A DNA stretch of 64,000 nucleotides from Desulfomonile sp963700305 (GTDB taxonomy: Bacteria > Desulfobacterota > Desulfomonilia > Desulfomonilales > Desulfomonilaceae). The stretch is taken from assembly GCA_963700305.1 (NCBI GenBank), contig CAVOXB010000006.1:81999-145998 (forward strand), read 5' to 3'. Of this stretch, positions 1 to 10,209 are shown one piece after another (the stretch's first letter is position 1; the number at the start of each line of letters is the position of its first letter). A model generated the notes under the pieces. That model was not told where the DNA came from. It did not search any database and saw nothing but the letters and a program-made list of their open reading frames with translations. A program made the position numbers and the translations under genes.

Positions 1-90
1 TCATGTGATGTGAAATAATTATCCACCAGCAAGAATTCGACGGTTCGGCCATTCTTGCTCGTTCCATGTCAACAAGCTGTAAATATTGAC

Positions 91-122
91 AAAAAAATAG
101 CCCACCTATTTGGAGGAGGGCT
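91..122 (-). terminator. Rho-independent terminator downstream of mdh
   Basis: Read on the minus strand, AGCCC pairs with GGGCT, followed by one T-T mismatch and two more C-G pairs around an 8-base loop. The hairpin is followed by ATTTTTTT. It lies about 117 bases past the mdh stop, in the right orientation to end that transcript. The stem is short, so confidence is moderate. Confidence 0.6.
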
Positions 123-238
123 GAGGGTATGGTTAAGGAGTCGTTGTTCACAGAAATAATAAGCAATACTTGTGCCAAATTATCTCAGCCGACAAGTTCC
201 TCTTGACCTCGCACACGGGAATACCTCTTCACTCTGTC

Positions 239-1174
239 CTAGAGCAGCTGGTCCACTTCTTTGACCAGGCTGCGAACAGCTTCCGTGGATTTTTCGAAAG
301 CCTCGTGCTCATCGGGTGTGAGTTCCAATTCGACGACTTTTTCCACTCCCACGGCCCCCAGGATTGCTGGAACTCCGACAAAAATGCCTTTCTCGTTGAA
401 TTCGCCGTCAAGGTAGGCCGCGACCGGCAAGAGTCTCTTTTTGTCCCTGATGATGGATTTAGCCATCTCTACTGCAGATGCCGCAGGCGCATAGTAGGCA
501 CTGCCGGTCTTGAGCAGATTGACTATTTCCGCTCCGCCCTGGCGGGTCCGCTTTACTATTTCTTCGAGTCTATCCGCAGTGATGAAGTTCGTTATAGGAA
601 TTCCGCCTACAAAGCAGTATCTGGTCAGAGGCACCATAGTATCTCCGTGCCCCCCAAGCACTAACGCGTGAATGTCTTCCACGGAAACCCCGATCTCTTC
701 TGCGAGAAAGCTTCTGAACCGGGCGGTGTCCAGAACTCCGGCCATTCCGAGGATGCGTCTCGGATTGAACCCTGACTTCTTCCATGCGGTGTAAACCATT
801 GCGTCCAAGGGATTCGACACTACAATGATTATGGCCTCTGGCGAAAATCGGGCAATTTTTTCAGATACGTCCGCCACTATTTTTACATTGGTGGCGAGGA
901 GATCGTCTCTGCTCATGCCCGGTTTTCTCGCGATTCCCGCGGTAATAATTACCAGATCGCTCCCCTCAGTCATTTCGTACTGATTGGTACCAATCACCCG
1001 CGTGTCCACGCCCAGTACGGGGGTGGTCTCCCACATATCCAGGCCTTTCCCCTGCGGAACGCCTTCCAGAATATCGATAAGTACTATGTCGCCCAGTTCC
1101 TGAGCCGAAGCATATGCGGCAACTGACGCTCCTACGTTTCCTGCTCCCACCACGGTTATTTTAGTCTTTCCCAT
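239..1174 (-). CDS. mdh: Malate dehydrogenase (LDH-like type)
   Basis: NAD-dependent malate/oxaloacetate interconversion in the cytoplasmic TCA pathway. The 311-residue product has the usual family length. Visible are the Rossmann motif GAGNVGA (residues 10-16), Asp34 at the end of beta-2 (favours NAD over NADP), substrate arginines R83, R89 and R152, and catalytic His176 in GGHGDTM. The ARKPGMSRDD loop is that of malate rather than lactate dehydrogenases. GGAGG sits 8 bases before the ATG. The gene stands alone, with a terminator candidate at 91-122. No frameshift is seen. Confidence 0.95.
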   Translation of the reverse strand: MGKTKITVVGAGNVGASVAAYASAQELGDIVLIDILEGVPQGKGLDMWETTPVLGVDTRVIGTNQYEMTEGSDLVIITAGIARKPGMSRDDLLATNVKIVADVSEKIARFSPEAIIIVVSNPLDAMVYTAWKKSGFNPRRILGMAGVLDTARFRSFLAEEIGVSVEDIHALVLGGHGDTMVPLTRYCFVGGIPITNFITADRLEEIVKRTRQGGAEIVNLLKTGSAYYAPAASAVEMAKSIIRDKKRLLPVAAYLDGEFNEKGIFVGVPAILGAVGVEKVVELELTPDEHEAFEKSTEAVRSLVKEVDQLL

Positions 1175-1570
1175 GAGCCATCCTCCGATTGAAGTTTGTT
1201 ATTCGGATCAATGTCTGCCCTGCGCCATTCGTGACGACACAAGGGATTCTGTTCCTGAAGAATCATTCAGGAAAATGAATCACGTTCCGGTTTGTCGGTT
1301 GTTCTGATGAGCGTTTTAGTGCCGGTTTGTACCAATTCGCTGTCCAGCGGGTAAGGATGCGGTACGGGGGGTTACCCCTCTTATCCAGCAGTGCTGAAAG
1401 GTACTTCCTCGATAGTCCGATAGAGGATCTGCAATTCTTCCTCCATTCAGACTTACAATTATTATCCGCAAGCAATGTTCTATGTCAAGGATTGACCACT
1501 GAGAAATCAAAGGCAATATTTACGCTAACCTCACATGCCGAATTATCTTGTATCTGTCGCCAGGGCATTA
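1175..1570. other. Intergenic region mdh-lptE
   Basis: About 400 bases between mdh and the repaired lptE end. Open frames here (for example 1327-1611 plus) have no recognisable composition, Shine-Dalgarno site or domain. I see no tRNA, repeat or strong hairpin. The mdh promoter should lie here, but I could not pick a convincing -35/-10 pair. Confidence 0.5.
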
Positions 1571-2129
1571 TTAAAAACTATCGTATATGGATCGGTGGAT
1601 CCTCGGAATAAGGTCCTTCATTATTCGAGATATGGCGCGACGTCTGTTGGAGAGCGTTCCGGCGATTGTGTCGGTGACATCGTATGTATCTGAAGCATAC
1701 ATGTCTCGTTTCCAGAGAACCTTTTTGGTGTCAGGTACGTTTTAACACAGAGACTACTTTGAGCGTCCCAATTCGAGTCAGTTCTTTGCCATCCGCTCGG
1801 TATGTGGAAGGGGTGTCCTCGTATGAGAGGACAATGGTCTTCAGCACAGAATCTCCACCGCTCCTCACTGGTTTGAGTCTTGTCCCGAGAGCGAATTCGC
1901 TTCGAAGATCGTTAGTCAGTTCGGTTTCTATACCTGTAACGGCGGTCTTGTTTTCTGCACTCTCCACCACCACGGTTTTCACATCAGATGGAAATGCCGC
2001 TCCAATATCCGAACCGCTGAAGCGGTAGGCGCATGCCATCAGGCACAGCAGGGCAACCGCTGTTATCAGAGCCCTTATTACTCTGACAAGCGCTGTTCCG
2101 CATGAGAAGTCTCTGTCTGTTAGGGCCAT
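1571..2129 (-). CDS. lptE: LPS-assembly lipoprotein LptE (one frameshift)
   Basis: Outer-membrane lipoprotein that plugs the LptD barrel in lipopolysaccharide export. From the start at 2129 the protein has a hydrophobic signal and a lipobox LMAC (Cys at residue 33). The LptE core follows (YRFSG near the N-terminus, then a SYEDTPSTYRADG segment). The frame stops at 1731, but adding a one-base shift in the AAAA run near 1740 continues it through KKVLWKRDMYASDTYDV to a stop at 1571. That gives about 185 residues, normal for the family. It lies downstream of leuS, a common neighbour. A longer in-frame ATG at 2225 has no family-like sequence. The break is probably a sequencing indel. Confidence 0.8.
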
Positions 2130-2483
2130 GGAATGGGTGTCCGTCAACGGTGCCTTGAGAGTGGGCTTGCAGCCGGATAATAATCTGAAACAGCGGACAC
2201 CGGGTGCCTCAATTTGGCTCCGCATCGAGTCTGAAGATCAGAGCCATGCAAACGGATAGGCCTCGGTTCCAGGCTCCAGCCTCGTAACCCGAGGCTATGG
2301 CCTATGGGGCCTACCATAAGCATATGCGCTGATCAACAAGAATTCGGCTCGCCTTTCTTTTTCCGTCCTGGAAAGAGAGATTCGAAATACTCTCTTTTTC
2401 AACAGGTGCGGACTAAAAGGAGCCAGGAAGGATAGCGTCCGACATTCTTCAGGATTGCAGCGCTAAGAAACGCGCATCTAATC
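2130..2483. other. Intergenic region lptE-leuS with one hairpin
   Basis: About 350 bases. A 7-bp perfect stem AGCCTCG/CGAGGCT with a 5-base loop lies at 2278-2296, without a T-tract, so it is not a clear terminator. No coding sequence is supported. Confidence 0.4.
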
Positions 2484-4955
2484 TTAAACCACCAAGCTAA
2501 GTAGCTTCCCCGGTACCAGAATTGCTTTCCGGATGGTTTTTCCTTCAATGAATTTTTTTATGTTTTCTTCTGCCAGGGCCTTCGTCTTGATTTCTTCTTC
2601 GGAAGCATCCACAGGCACAGTGATTTCTCCTCTTTTCTTACCGTTCACCTGAATCACTATGAGCACCTGATCCTGCTCCAGGAGTGTCGGATCATACGAA
2701 GGCCATGAGATCCGGACCATTCCGGGCGTCTCGCCGAGACTTTCCCAAAGCTCTTCACAGACGTGAGGAATGAATGGTGAAAGCAGCAGGATGGCTGTTC
2801 GAATAGCATCGTAAAGGGCTCCTGAAATCTCTGGCGATGCATCCGCTTCTTTGGGAGAGATCCGCGCCAATTCGTTGGTCATCTCCATGACCGCAGCCAC
2901 GGCAGTATTGAAATGAAATCGGTTCTGAATGTCCTCGGAAACCTTTTTTATGGTCTTGTGAGTCAGTCTTCTTATGTCGCGAGAACGCTCGGTTTCTTGC
3001 AAAGCCTTGGAGGCAGGCTTTCTGTGTCTATGCTGATACACCAGATTCCAAACTCGTCCAATGAAACGATAGGAGCCTTCCACACCTTCTGAGGTCCATT
3101 CCAGGTCCCTTTCCGGAGGGGCTGCAAATAGACAGAACAAACGGACCGTGTCCGCGCCGTAGCGGTCTATAAGCTCTTCAGGGTCAACCACGTTGCCCTT
3201 GGATTTGGACATCTTTGCCCCATCCTTGATGACCATTCCCTGGGTGAGCAGGTTCATGAACGGCTCGTCCCATTTCTTGATTTTCATATCTCTGAGGACC
3301 TTCGTGAAGAATCGAGAATACAGGAGATGAAGAATCGCATGCTCGATACCTCCGATGTACTGATCCACCGGGAGCCAATACTGATCAGTCTCGGGATCTA
3401 TGATTCCCTCATCATAATGCGGGCACGCATAACGGTCAAAGTACCAGGAAGATTCCACGAACGTGTCCATGGTGTCTGTTTCGCGACGAGCTGGTCCCCC
3501 ACACTTCGGGCATGTCACGTTAACCCACCAGTCCAAATCTGGAAGAGGGGAACGTCCGCTCTTCGGGAAGTCAATGTCCACGGGCAAGACCACCGGAAGA
3601 TCTTCATTCGGGACAGGAACCACCCCGCATTTTTGGCAGTGAATAACAGGTATGGGAGCCCCCCAGTAGCGCTGTCTGGAAATTCCCCAGTCGCGAATAC
3701 GATAATTGATGGTTTCTCCACCTTTTCCCATGGAAGAGAGTTTTTCACAAATCGCTTTCTTGGCTGATTCGTTATCAATTCCATCGAATTCCGATGAATT
3801 CACCAAAGTGCCTGGATCCACATACGCTTCCGGCATGACCTGTGCGTCAAGTTTTTGACCATCCGGCTGAATTACGACGATGATTTCCAGCCCATATTTC
3901 TTAGCAAACTCAAAGTCCCTCTGATCGTGAGCAGGAACTGCCATTACCGCACCTGTTCCGTACTCGTAAAGCACAAAATTTGCCACATAAATTGGCATTC
4001 TCCGGCCGGTAACGGGATTGAGGCAATAAGCGCCTGTGAAGACGCCTTCTTTTTCTGCTTGATCCCCAACGCGATTTTCCCAGCCTTGGGTTAAGACCCT
4101 GCTGACAAAATCTTCACCGCTGATTCCTGAGATGTCCCTTTTGAGAGCTTCAAGCATAGGGGGTGTTCAGGCGCGAGGCTCATGAAAGTGGCGCCGTACA
4201 GGGTATCCGGTCTGGTAGTGAACACCTCTATCGGATCGCCGTCGCCCTCGACATCAAAGAGTATCTTGCGCCCTCGCTCCTTCCGATCCAATTCCGTTGC
4301 ATGATGAGAACTTTTTCCGGCCATCCTGTGAGTTGATCGCACCATTCCAGGAGTTCCTCGCGTATTGAGTGATCTTGAAAAACCAGCCCTGCTGTTCTCT
4401 ATGAATAACAGGAGTTCCACAGCGCCAACATGCGCCGTTTTCCACCTGCTCATTTGCGAGCACTGTCTGGCAAGGCTCACAATAATTGACAATGGACTTT
4501 TTCCTGTAAACAAGACCTTTTTCCAGCATTCTTATGAACAGCCATTGTTCCCAGCGGTAATATTTTGGATGGCATGTCGCTATCTCACGATCCCAGTCAT
4601 AGGAAAAACCCATCCTCTTGAGCTGCTTCCGCATATCCGAGATGTTTTGCATGGTCCATTTAGCGGGATGCGAACCATGCTTGATTGCAGCGTTTTCCGC
4701 GGGCATTCCGAACGCGTCCCAGCCCATGGGATGAAGTACATTCAAGCCCTGCATCATTTTGAATCGCGCGACCACGTCACCGATAGAATAGTTTCTCGCA
4801 TGTCCCATGTGTATGCGCCCAGAAGGGTACGGAAACATTTCGAGCAGATAATATTTTTCTTTGGAGGGATCGAGCTCCACCTTGAATAGCTTTTCTTTTT
4901 CCCAGAACTCTTGCCATTTTTTCTCGATCACCTCAGGGTTGTATCTTTTTTCCAT
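2484..4955 (-). CDS. leuS: Leucyl-tRNA synthetase (three frameshifts)
   Basis: Class I aminoacyl-tRNA synthetase that charges tRNA-Leu. The start at 4955 follows GGAGGAATT. The HIGH-type signature HMGH is at residues 49-52 and a Cys pair typical of LeuRS follows (CEPC). The CP1 editing domain has TTRPDTLYGATF. The KMSKS loop (near 3210) and the C-terminal VNGKKRG segment complete a normal length of about 820 residues. The frame changes three times: near 4355-4365, where it continues as ELLEWCDQLTGWPEKV; near 4262-4275, after RNWIGRSEGA; and near 4158-4166, in a CCCCC run. All catalytic parts are present in the right order, so this is one gene with indel errors, not a pseudogene. Confidence 0.92.
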
Positions 4956-5160
4956 AATTCCTCCATGTTGCCGCAAGGCCTGAAACTTTGTAGCCCGGCA
5001 ACGCTTCAAAAATCGCCAAGACATTCAAATTACGTTTCATATCACACAGGCCAGGGCTCTTCAACGGCTTTCCGTCTTGACGGCAGCTTCGGACCGATTT
5101 AGTTTGAGAGTTTATATTATACCCCCCGGTTCCACCGGATAATCTGAATAGAGGAAAAAC

Positions 5161-6799
5161 ATGACTCAGGAATACTCTGTAAGTCCGGATGGAGAAAAGT
5201 TTCGGCTTCCTACGGAAGAAGACTACGAATTCGAGTTTCAGCGCCTTCAGACTCTCGCAGCCATGCACAGAGAAATGGGCCGAGAAATAGTGGTTGTCTT
5301 GGGCATGGGATTCGTCGGGGCTGTCATGGCTGCAGTAGTCGCCGATTCCACGGATGCTTCGGGAAAACCTGGAAAGTTTGTCATTGGTATGCAAAGGCCG
5401 AGTCCTAGAAGTTACTGGAAAATACCACTGATCCAGCGTGGCATGGCCCCAATGAAATCCGAAGATCCGGAAGTTCCTGAAATTATTCACCGGTCTGTTG
5501 TGGAAAAACAAACGCTGACCGCTTCTTTCACTTACAAGGCCATCAGCCTGGCTGACGTGGTAGTTGTGGACGTACAATGCGATTACATAAAAGAGGCACT
5601 TAAGGATGTCAGCACAGGCTACGTCACCATAGAGGATTTGGAAAAGGCCCTGGAGATAACCGGAGACTTGATCCAGCCCAACGCCCTGGTGCTCATCGAA
5701 ACTACCGTGCCTCCAGGAACTACGGAACAAATTGCTTACCCGATCATGAAAAAAGCGTTCAGAAAACGCGGCATCGATTCAGAACCATTGCTGGCTCACA
5801 GCTACGAAAGAGTTATGCCGGGTGCGGAGTTACGTGTCTTCGATCAGAAATTTCTGGAGAGTATGCAGCGGGATTAGCCCCGAATCCAGGGAACGTGTGG
5901 TGAAATTCCTCAGCGAAGTCATAGACACGAAGAATTTTCCGCTGACAGTATTGGAGCGCCCCATTGAGTCCGAGACTGCGAAAATCGTGGAAAACAGCTT
6001 CCGTGCGACCATATTGGCGTTTCTTAACGAATGGAGCCTGTTTTCGGAGCGCAACGGTGTGGATCTGGTCAAGGTCATTAATGCTGTAAAAGTTAGGCCT
6101 ACCCACTCGAATATGATCTTTCCCGGTCCGGGAATAGGTGGATACTGTCTCCCAAAAGACGGCGGATTGGCTGTCTGGGCTTACAAACACCTCATGGGAT
6201 TCGAGGACGATCTTTTTAAAATAACTCCCGCTGCAATCAACATAAACGATTCCAGGGCGCTTCACGTTCCGGAACTGGCGCGAGACGCCCTGAGAAATAT
6301 GGGCAGATACATTGCAGCGTCCAAGGTCACAATTTTGGGCGCATCGTACAGGGAGGATGTGGGGGACACTCGTTACAGTGGCTCTGAGATTATTGTAAGG
6401 CGGATAGTCGAGATGGGCGCGGATGTTTGTGTCCACGATCCATATGTCGATCACTGGTGGGAATTCGAAGCCCAGGATACTTATCCGACTCCAGGAAAAG
6501 GACGCAGCCGATTCTTCAGAAGCCAGAAGAAGCTCTCCGCCATGCAATTGGAGCCGGATATGTGGAAGTCGTTTGAAAACGCTGACGTGGTCATATTCGC
6601 TGTGCGTCACAAGCCGTTTCTAAATCTTGACCCGGAAAAAGTGGTGCAAGCAGCGGGCGGACCGCTTGCAGTAATCGACTGCTTCGGAATTTTGGATGAT
6701 GAAAAGATCAGGCGCTACTTTGAACTGGGCTGCGAAGTAAAGGGACTTGGCAGAGGACACATAAATCGACTCAAGAAGCTTTATAAGAAGCCTAGCTGA
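5161..6799 (+). CDS. UDP-sugar 6-dehydrogenase family protein (one frameshift)
   Basis: Member of the UDP-glucose/GDP-mannose dehydrogenase family, which oxidises a nucleotide sugar twice with NAD to a uronic acid for surface polysaccharide. The N-terminal Rossmann motif GMGFVG is at about residue 49. The catalytic-Cys motif GGYCLPKDGG and the C-terminal UDP-binding domain follow. The frame breaks near 5818-5826, where VMPG continues as SYVSSIRNFWRVCSG. Joined, it is about 545 residues, longer than the usual 420-450. The extra length is a leading ~45 residues and insertions near PSPRSYWKIP. AGAGGA precedes the ATG and the gene is divergent from leuS. The exact sugar substrate cannot be told. 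Confidence 0.85.
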
Positions 6800-7103
6800 T
6801 CTCTGGTTTTCAGCCGCGTCCTGAGAATTTTTCGCGATACGCGTACCAAGAAATTCCTATTCGATTTACGGGGGCAGACCCCCTGACGCGAAATGAGGCG
6901 ACTGATGCGATGCCAGCAAATGTCTCAGCGGCCAGCGACACAGTGAACTTGCCGGCAGAGACGCCGGCCGCTACCAAAGACACACCAGGCAGCCTTTATT
7001 TTGATGGTGGGACAAACCTTCGTGGTTTCAGGCGGAGGCCGAAAACCAGCTCTTTCAGCCCTATTCCTGATGCTACCGCTCCCTGTCATTGCAGCGAATC
7101 AAA
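6800..7103. other. Intergenic region between convergent genes, small hairpins
   Basis: Region between the converging dehydrogenase and YkgJ-type genes. It contains GGGGG/CCCCC around CAGA (6870-6883) and GCCGGC/GCCGGC around a 6-base loop (6951-6968). Neither is followed by a T-tract. The open frame over 6910-7284 is antisense to the YkgJ-type gene and is rejected. Confidence 0.4.
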
Positions 7104-7883
7104 TCACTCGGATTTCAAATTCAACGCAGGCTGCCTGAAAAGGGCGAATTGCAGCCACAGAAAAGCAAATTCCAGCAGCTTCGTGTCATCTGTGCGCATG
7201 GCTTGTATTAGGTCTTTGTCAACATCGAATTTATCAAGGAAGCGGCTCTTGAAAACGAAGTCCCGGAACTTTTCAGTGTTGTAACAAGCCATGACAAACA
7301 TTTGAATGTGTTGAGGCCCTAGCTCAACTGATTTGCCTCGAGTCCTGAGCACGTAAAGCTCCATTAGCATGTCGTTAAGCCTGTTGTAATCTTCCATTCC
7401 TTGATCGGCAAGCCATTCCCGCACTTTCCAGGTCTTCTTTTCCTCGAAGCCCCTGCAATGATCTTCCCTGACGGTGAAGTAAAACTCGCGTCTCGAACCG
7501 TCCATAGGGTGCGAAGTTGCAGCCCGGCCAAGAGGATATATGCGACAGGCTCCAGGCCTATCCTCGTATAGCGAGCATCCTGCTTGAGTCACAAATGGGC
7601 AGCGCTTGCCCGACGCTTCATCCATTTTCATGAGCACTTCAGGAAAACCGTGAGCAGTTCGCAATCGCAGAATCGCGTGAGTATCCAGAAAATCCTCGGA
7701 TGAAAGTTTCAGCCTGTTCTTGAGTCTCAAGACATCATATGGCGTAAGAAGTAACTCAAGTTTTCCGCAACATTCGGTGAAGCATGGGACGTGAGGACCG
7801 CAAGCAAAACTAAATTCGCTATCCAAAGACAACCTTGCGTCAGGATCCAAAATCGGGCCCACACGGCCAGATGATTTGTTCAT
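7104..7883 (-). CDS. YkgJ-family cysteine-cluster protein
   Basis: Putative metal (Zn or Fe-S) binding protein of the YkgJ/CxxxCxxCC class, function unknown. Conserved cysteines appear as CGPHVPCFTECC near the N-terminus, CPFVTQAGCSLYEDRPGACRIYP in pattern form (C-x7-C-x8-C) in the middle, and DHCRGF afterwards. This is the family arrangement. The start at 7883 is preceded by AGGAG with a 7-base spacer; the ATG 36 bases upstream lacks such a site and overlaps repeat DNA. Length is about 259 residues. gmhB lies just upstream on the same strand, separated by a short palindromic repeat. Confidence 0.75.
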   Translation of the reverse strand: MNKSSGRVGPILDPDARLSLDSEFSFACGPHVPCFTECCGKLELLLTPYDVLRLKNRLKLSSEDFLDTHAILRLRTAHGFPEVLMKMDEASGKRCPFVTQAGCSLYEDRPGACRIYPLGRAATSHPMDGSRREFYFTVREDHCRGFEEKKTWKVREWLADQGMEDYNRLNDMLMELYVLRTRGKSVELGPQHIQMFVMACYNTEKFRDFVFKSRFLDKFDVDKDLIQAMRTDDTKLLEFAFLWLQFALFRQPALNLKSE

Positions 7884-7906
7884 TACCAATCTCCTGTTTT
7901 GTCCTA

Positions 7907-7928
7907 GTAGGACCGGCAACCTGCCGGT
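7907..7928. repeat. Short palindrome, family B copy 1
   Basis: Motif GTAGGACCGGCAACCTGCCG, in which ACCGGCA pairs with TGCCGGT. Related copies are at 17355, 56998 and 58505. A diverged copy in the other orientation lies at about 7961-7992, inside the 3' end of gmhB. Confidence 0.7.
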
Positions 7929-7932
7929 TCTT

Positions 7933-8514
7933 TCAACGGGCGGGCGCGATGCCGCTACTTTTGATGGTCCGGCAAGATGCCAGCCCTACCATCAATTTTT
8001 TTTTCAGATGAAGTGCAAAATCCAGTAAATTGCTGAAAACAGCTTCGGAGTTTTCGTCCGGATGATCCCCGATTCTGATGGAATGCACGCCAGCCCTTCG
8101 GCCCGCTGCCGTGTCCGAAGGCGAATCACCCACCATGTAAGAAGACGACAGATCAATATCAAGGTCGTTTTCTGCGCTAAGGATCATGCCGGGCTCCGGT
8201 TTGCGGCAATTGCAAAATTCGAATTTCTCGTGGGGACAGTGATATACCGCCTCAATGCAGATCCCGTGCTTCAGCAGCTCCGAGCGCATGTGGCCGTGAA
8301 CACGGTCGAGGTCCTCCTCAGTCATAAAGGCTCTGGCTATCCCACGCTGGTTCGTGATCACTACCAGGACGAACCCAAGTTGCTGCAACAAAAACAGAGC
8401 GTCAAAGACCCCAGGCAGAAACTCAAACTCATTCACAGAGGCTACATAGTTGTCCTCGGGGAGCTTTGAATTGATGACGCCGTCTCGGTCCAAAAAAACT
8501 GCTTTACGTGCCAT
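7933..8514 (-). CDS. gmhB: D-glycero-D-manno-heptose 1,7-bisphosphate 7-phosphatase
   Basis: HAD-superfamily IIIA phosphatase that dephosphorylates heptose bisphosphate in ADP-heptose (LPS core) synthesis. Motif I is DRDGVIN (residues 9-15), motif II lies in VVITNQRG, the zinc cluster is CPHEKFEFCNCRKP, and motif III/IV is VGDSPSDTAAG. The close HisB-N phosphatases share this fold, but no histidine genes are nearby. The last ~18 residues (after LKKKL) are encoded by a family B-type repeat, so the native end may have been shorter. Length 193 versus about 180 for the family. Confidence 0.85.
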   Translation of the reverse strand: MARKAVFLDRDGVINSKLPEDNYVASVNEFEFLPGVFDALFLLQQLGFVLVVITNQRGIARAFMTEEDLDRVHGHMRSELLKHGICIEAVYHCPHEKFEFCNCRKPEPGMILSAENDLDIDLSSSYMVGDSPSDTAAGRRAGVHSIRIGDHPDENSEAVFSNLLDFALHLKKKLMVGLASCRTIKSSGIAPAR

Positions 8515-8664
8515 CGCGTGCCCGACATCCCTGAAAATGGTGAAATCGCATCAAAACCTCGCTGCAGATTCGCTGCGGAAGCTAATGATAAGATCATAGA
8601 GAATAGAGGTCAAGCGGCAACGCTGTCGACTTAAGCCGTCACTTCGTCATGCACAACGGTCTGT

Positions 8665-8754
8665 CGTCATTCCGTCGGAAGACGGAATCCAGTTGTTCAA
8701 TGCAGCGATGCAGCGAAACTCGAGAACTGGGCCCCGGCCTTCGCCGGGGTGACG
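8665..8754 (-). repeat. Interspersed repeat, family D copy 1
   Basis: Bounded by CGTCATTCCGTCGGAAGACG and CGCCGGGGTGACG, containing the hairpin CCCCGGC/GCCGGGG. It is the reverse-orientation relative of 34762-34818 and shares its ends with the inserts at 48100-48157 and 49977-50038. Confidence 0.7.
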
Positions 8755-8993
8755 ATCACGCCTGCGGCGTGACCGAGGGAGTTGACTCTAATTTAACAGC
8801 ATTTAGGTCAAGCGGGGGCGTACTCAGCATGATGCATGAAGATCCAGATGAAAATTCATGGAATATCAAACCAAGAAGCCTGAAAGCTAGAAATAACCAT
8901 CACTCCGGGGGGACGAAATCGTATTTTCAGGCCATAGGTGCTGATTGAGTGACTATCTTTTCGATGCCAGCAAAGACAAGCGTTTAGAGGGTT

Positions 8994-9025
8994 ATTCTGA
9001 AAAAAAGTTAACTTTTTTTCAGAAT
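8994..9025. promoter_or_regulatory. 32-bp perfect palindrome upstream of barrel-like gene
   Basis: Each half is 16 bases: ATTCTGAAAAAAAGTT followed directly by its reverse complement, with no loop. As a hairpin it resembles a bidirectional terminator (A-tract in, T-tract out). As DNA it could be an operator, since it ends 5 bases before a TTGACA. Both readings are inference. Confidence 0.5.
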
Positions 9026-9029
9026 TCAC

Positions 9030-9055
9030 TTGACATAATTTTGGTGTTGAATAAT
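9030..9055 (+). promoter_or_regulatory. Candidate sigma-70 promoter
   Basis: TTGACA (9030-9035) is a consensus -35. AATAAT (9050-9055) matches the -10 at five of six bases, but the spacer is only 14. It lies 38 bases before the start at 9093. The short spacer makes it tentative. Confidence 0.35.
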
Positions 9056-9092
9056 GACATCATCCCAGGACATTCAGTCAAGGAGGGATGGT

Positions 9093-10209
9093 ATGGTGAT
9101 AATAAAGCCCTTGAAGCTATTGGTTTGTCTAGCTGTTGCCTTATTAACCACAATTTTCTTCTCAGCCGTGGACATCGGCTGGGCGTATAGCGATCTGTCT
9201 GGGAACGCAGGGATCCAGGGCGATGCTTTGTCTGCAGAGCCAAAGATGCCATCTGGTCAGCAATATCGTTCCCGGGGAGCGGTGCGTACGTCAAACCCGT
9301 CAGCTGTTTATTCGGGAACTCCAAAAGCAACCTATTCTTACAATCCCGTTCCAAAGTACCGCAGTCGGAAATCCTGGGCCTGCAGTCTCGGCCTGCCCGC
9401 CTGGGGCTCAATCGTCGCCGGGGCCTTTCGCAGGGTTAGGATTTGGCGCAGGCAGTTGTGCGCTGCCACCATTCCTGCCGAGGTTAGGCTGCAGCAGAAT
9501 TCATTTGGCTGCTAGGCTCTGGTATGTCACTTTGAATGGTTCCACGGCACTGTGGGGCACAAATGGCATAGGAGGGCCGGGAACAGAGCTGGATCTGCAC
9601 AATAATCTCGGTCTAAGTAAGCGCCAATATCTGGGTGATTATGAAGCTCAGTGCCAGGTTAAGTATAACTGGGGTCTGCGTGCTGCCTTCACGCCTATTA
9701 ACTACAGAAACAATTTTATTCCTCAGACGCCGTTTTTCTTCGGGAATGCGATCTACCCCGCGTTTACATCAACTCTGACCAAGTGGGATCGGTTCATATA
9801 TCGGGCATATTTGACATATGACTGGTTTAAGCAGCCGCATGCGATTTCCACTATATACGCGGGCTACACTCAAGTCGACGACAAGCTTGTTGTGAGCAAC
9901 GTGATCGAAAGCCGGGCTCGAAGTCAAGCTATGCATCTTGCGTCTGCGGGGATACAATTCGAAAGGTTTGTCAGATTCTTGGGTTCCAGCGTGGTTTCCA
10001 CAAACTGCCGAGCCACGATAGATTTCCTGGAAGGATACTTGGGTTGGGATGGTTACGCAGCCTTGAGGGTGTCAGTTCCCATGAATCAAGGACGGTGGGG
10101 CTATCTTGAAGCAGGTTGGAGATGGCTGGTATTGGATTACAGTCAGCCTACGAATATCGATAAAACTAGCCTCGATGGGTTCATGGGCGGAGTGGGATTG
10201 GTTTTCTGA
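9093..10209 (+). CDS. Probable outer-membrane beta-barrel protein (one frameshift)
   Basis: Unrecognised exported protein. The start at 9093 follows AAGGAGGG. Residues 1-35 form a signal peptide (KPLKLLVCLAVALLTTIFF core). A low-complexity Ser/Tyr/Pro region follows. The frame then changes between about 9350 and 9420. The rest has alternating aromatic/polar segments (LWYVTLNGSTALWG, YRAYLTYDWF, LEAGWRWLVLDYS) and ends GGVGLVF with a terminal Phe, typical of outer-membrane barrels. Joined length is about 371 residues. No enzyme or receptor family is recognised. Confidence 0.6.

Larger units (their letters stand above)
8515..9092. other. Intergenic region with repeat, palindrome and promoter
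   Basis: About 580 bases between the divergent gmhB and the barrel-like gene. It holds a family D repeat (8665-8754), a 32-bp perfect palindrome (8994-9025) and a -35-like TTGACA at 9030. Open frames over it are not supported. Confidence 0.5.

Noticed and set aside
1316..1611. Overlapping open frames on both strands between mdh and lptE
   Set aside because: No start signals, no family resemblance and unlike composition; treated as non-coding.
4365..4889. 174-aa plus-strand frame inside leuS
   Set aside because: Antisense shadow of clear LeuRS coding sequence.
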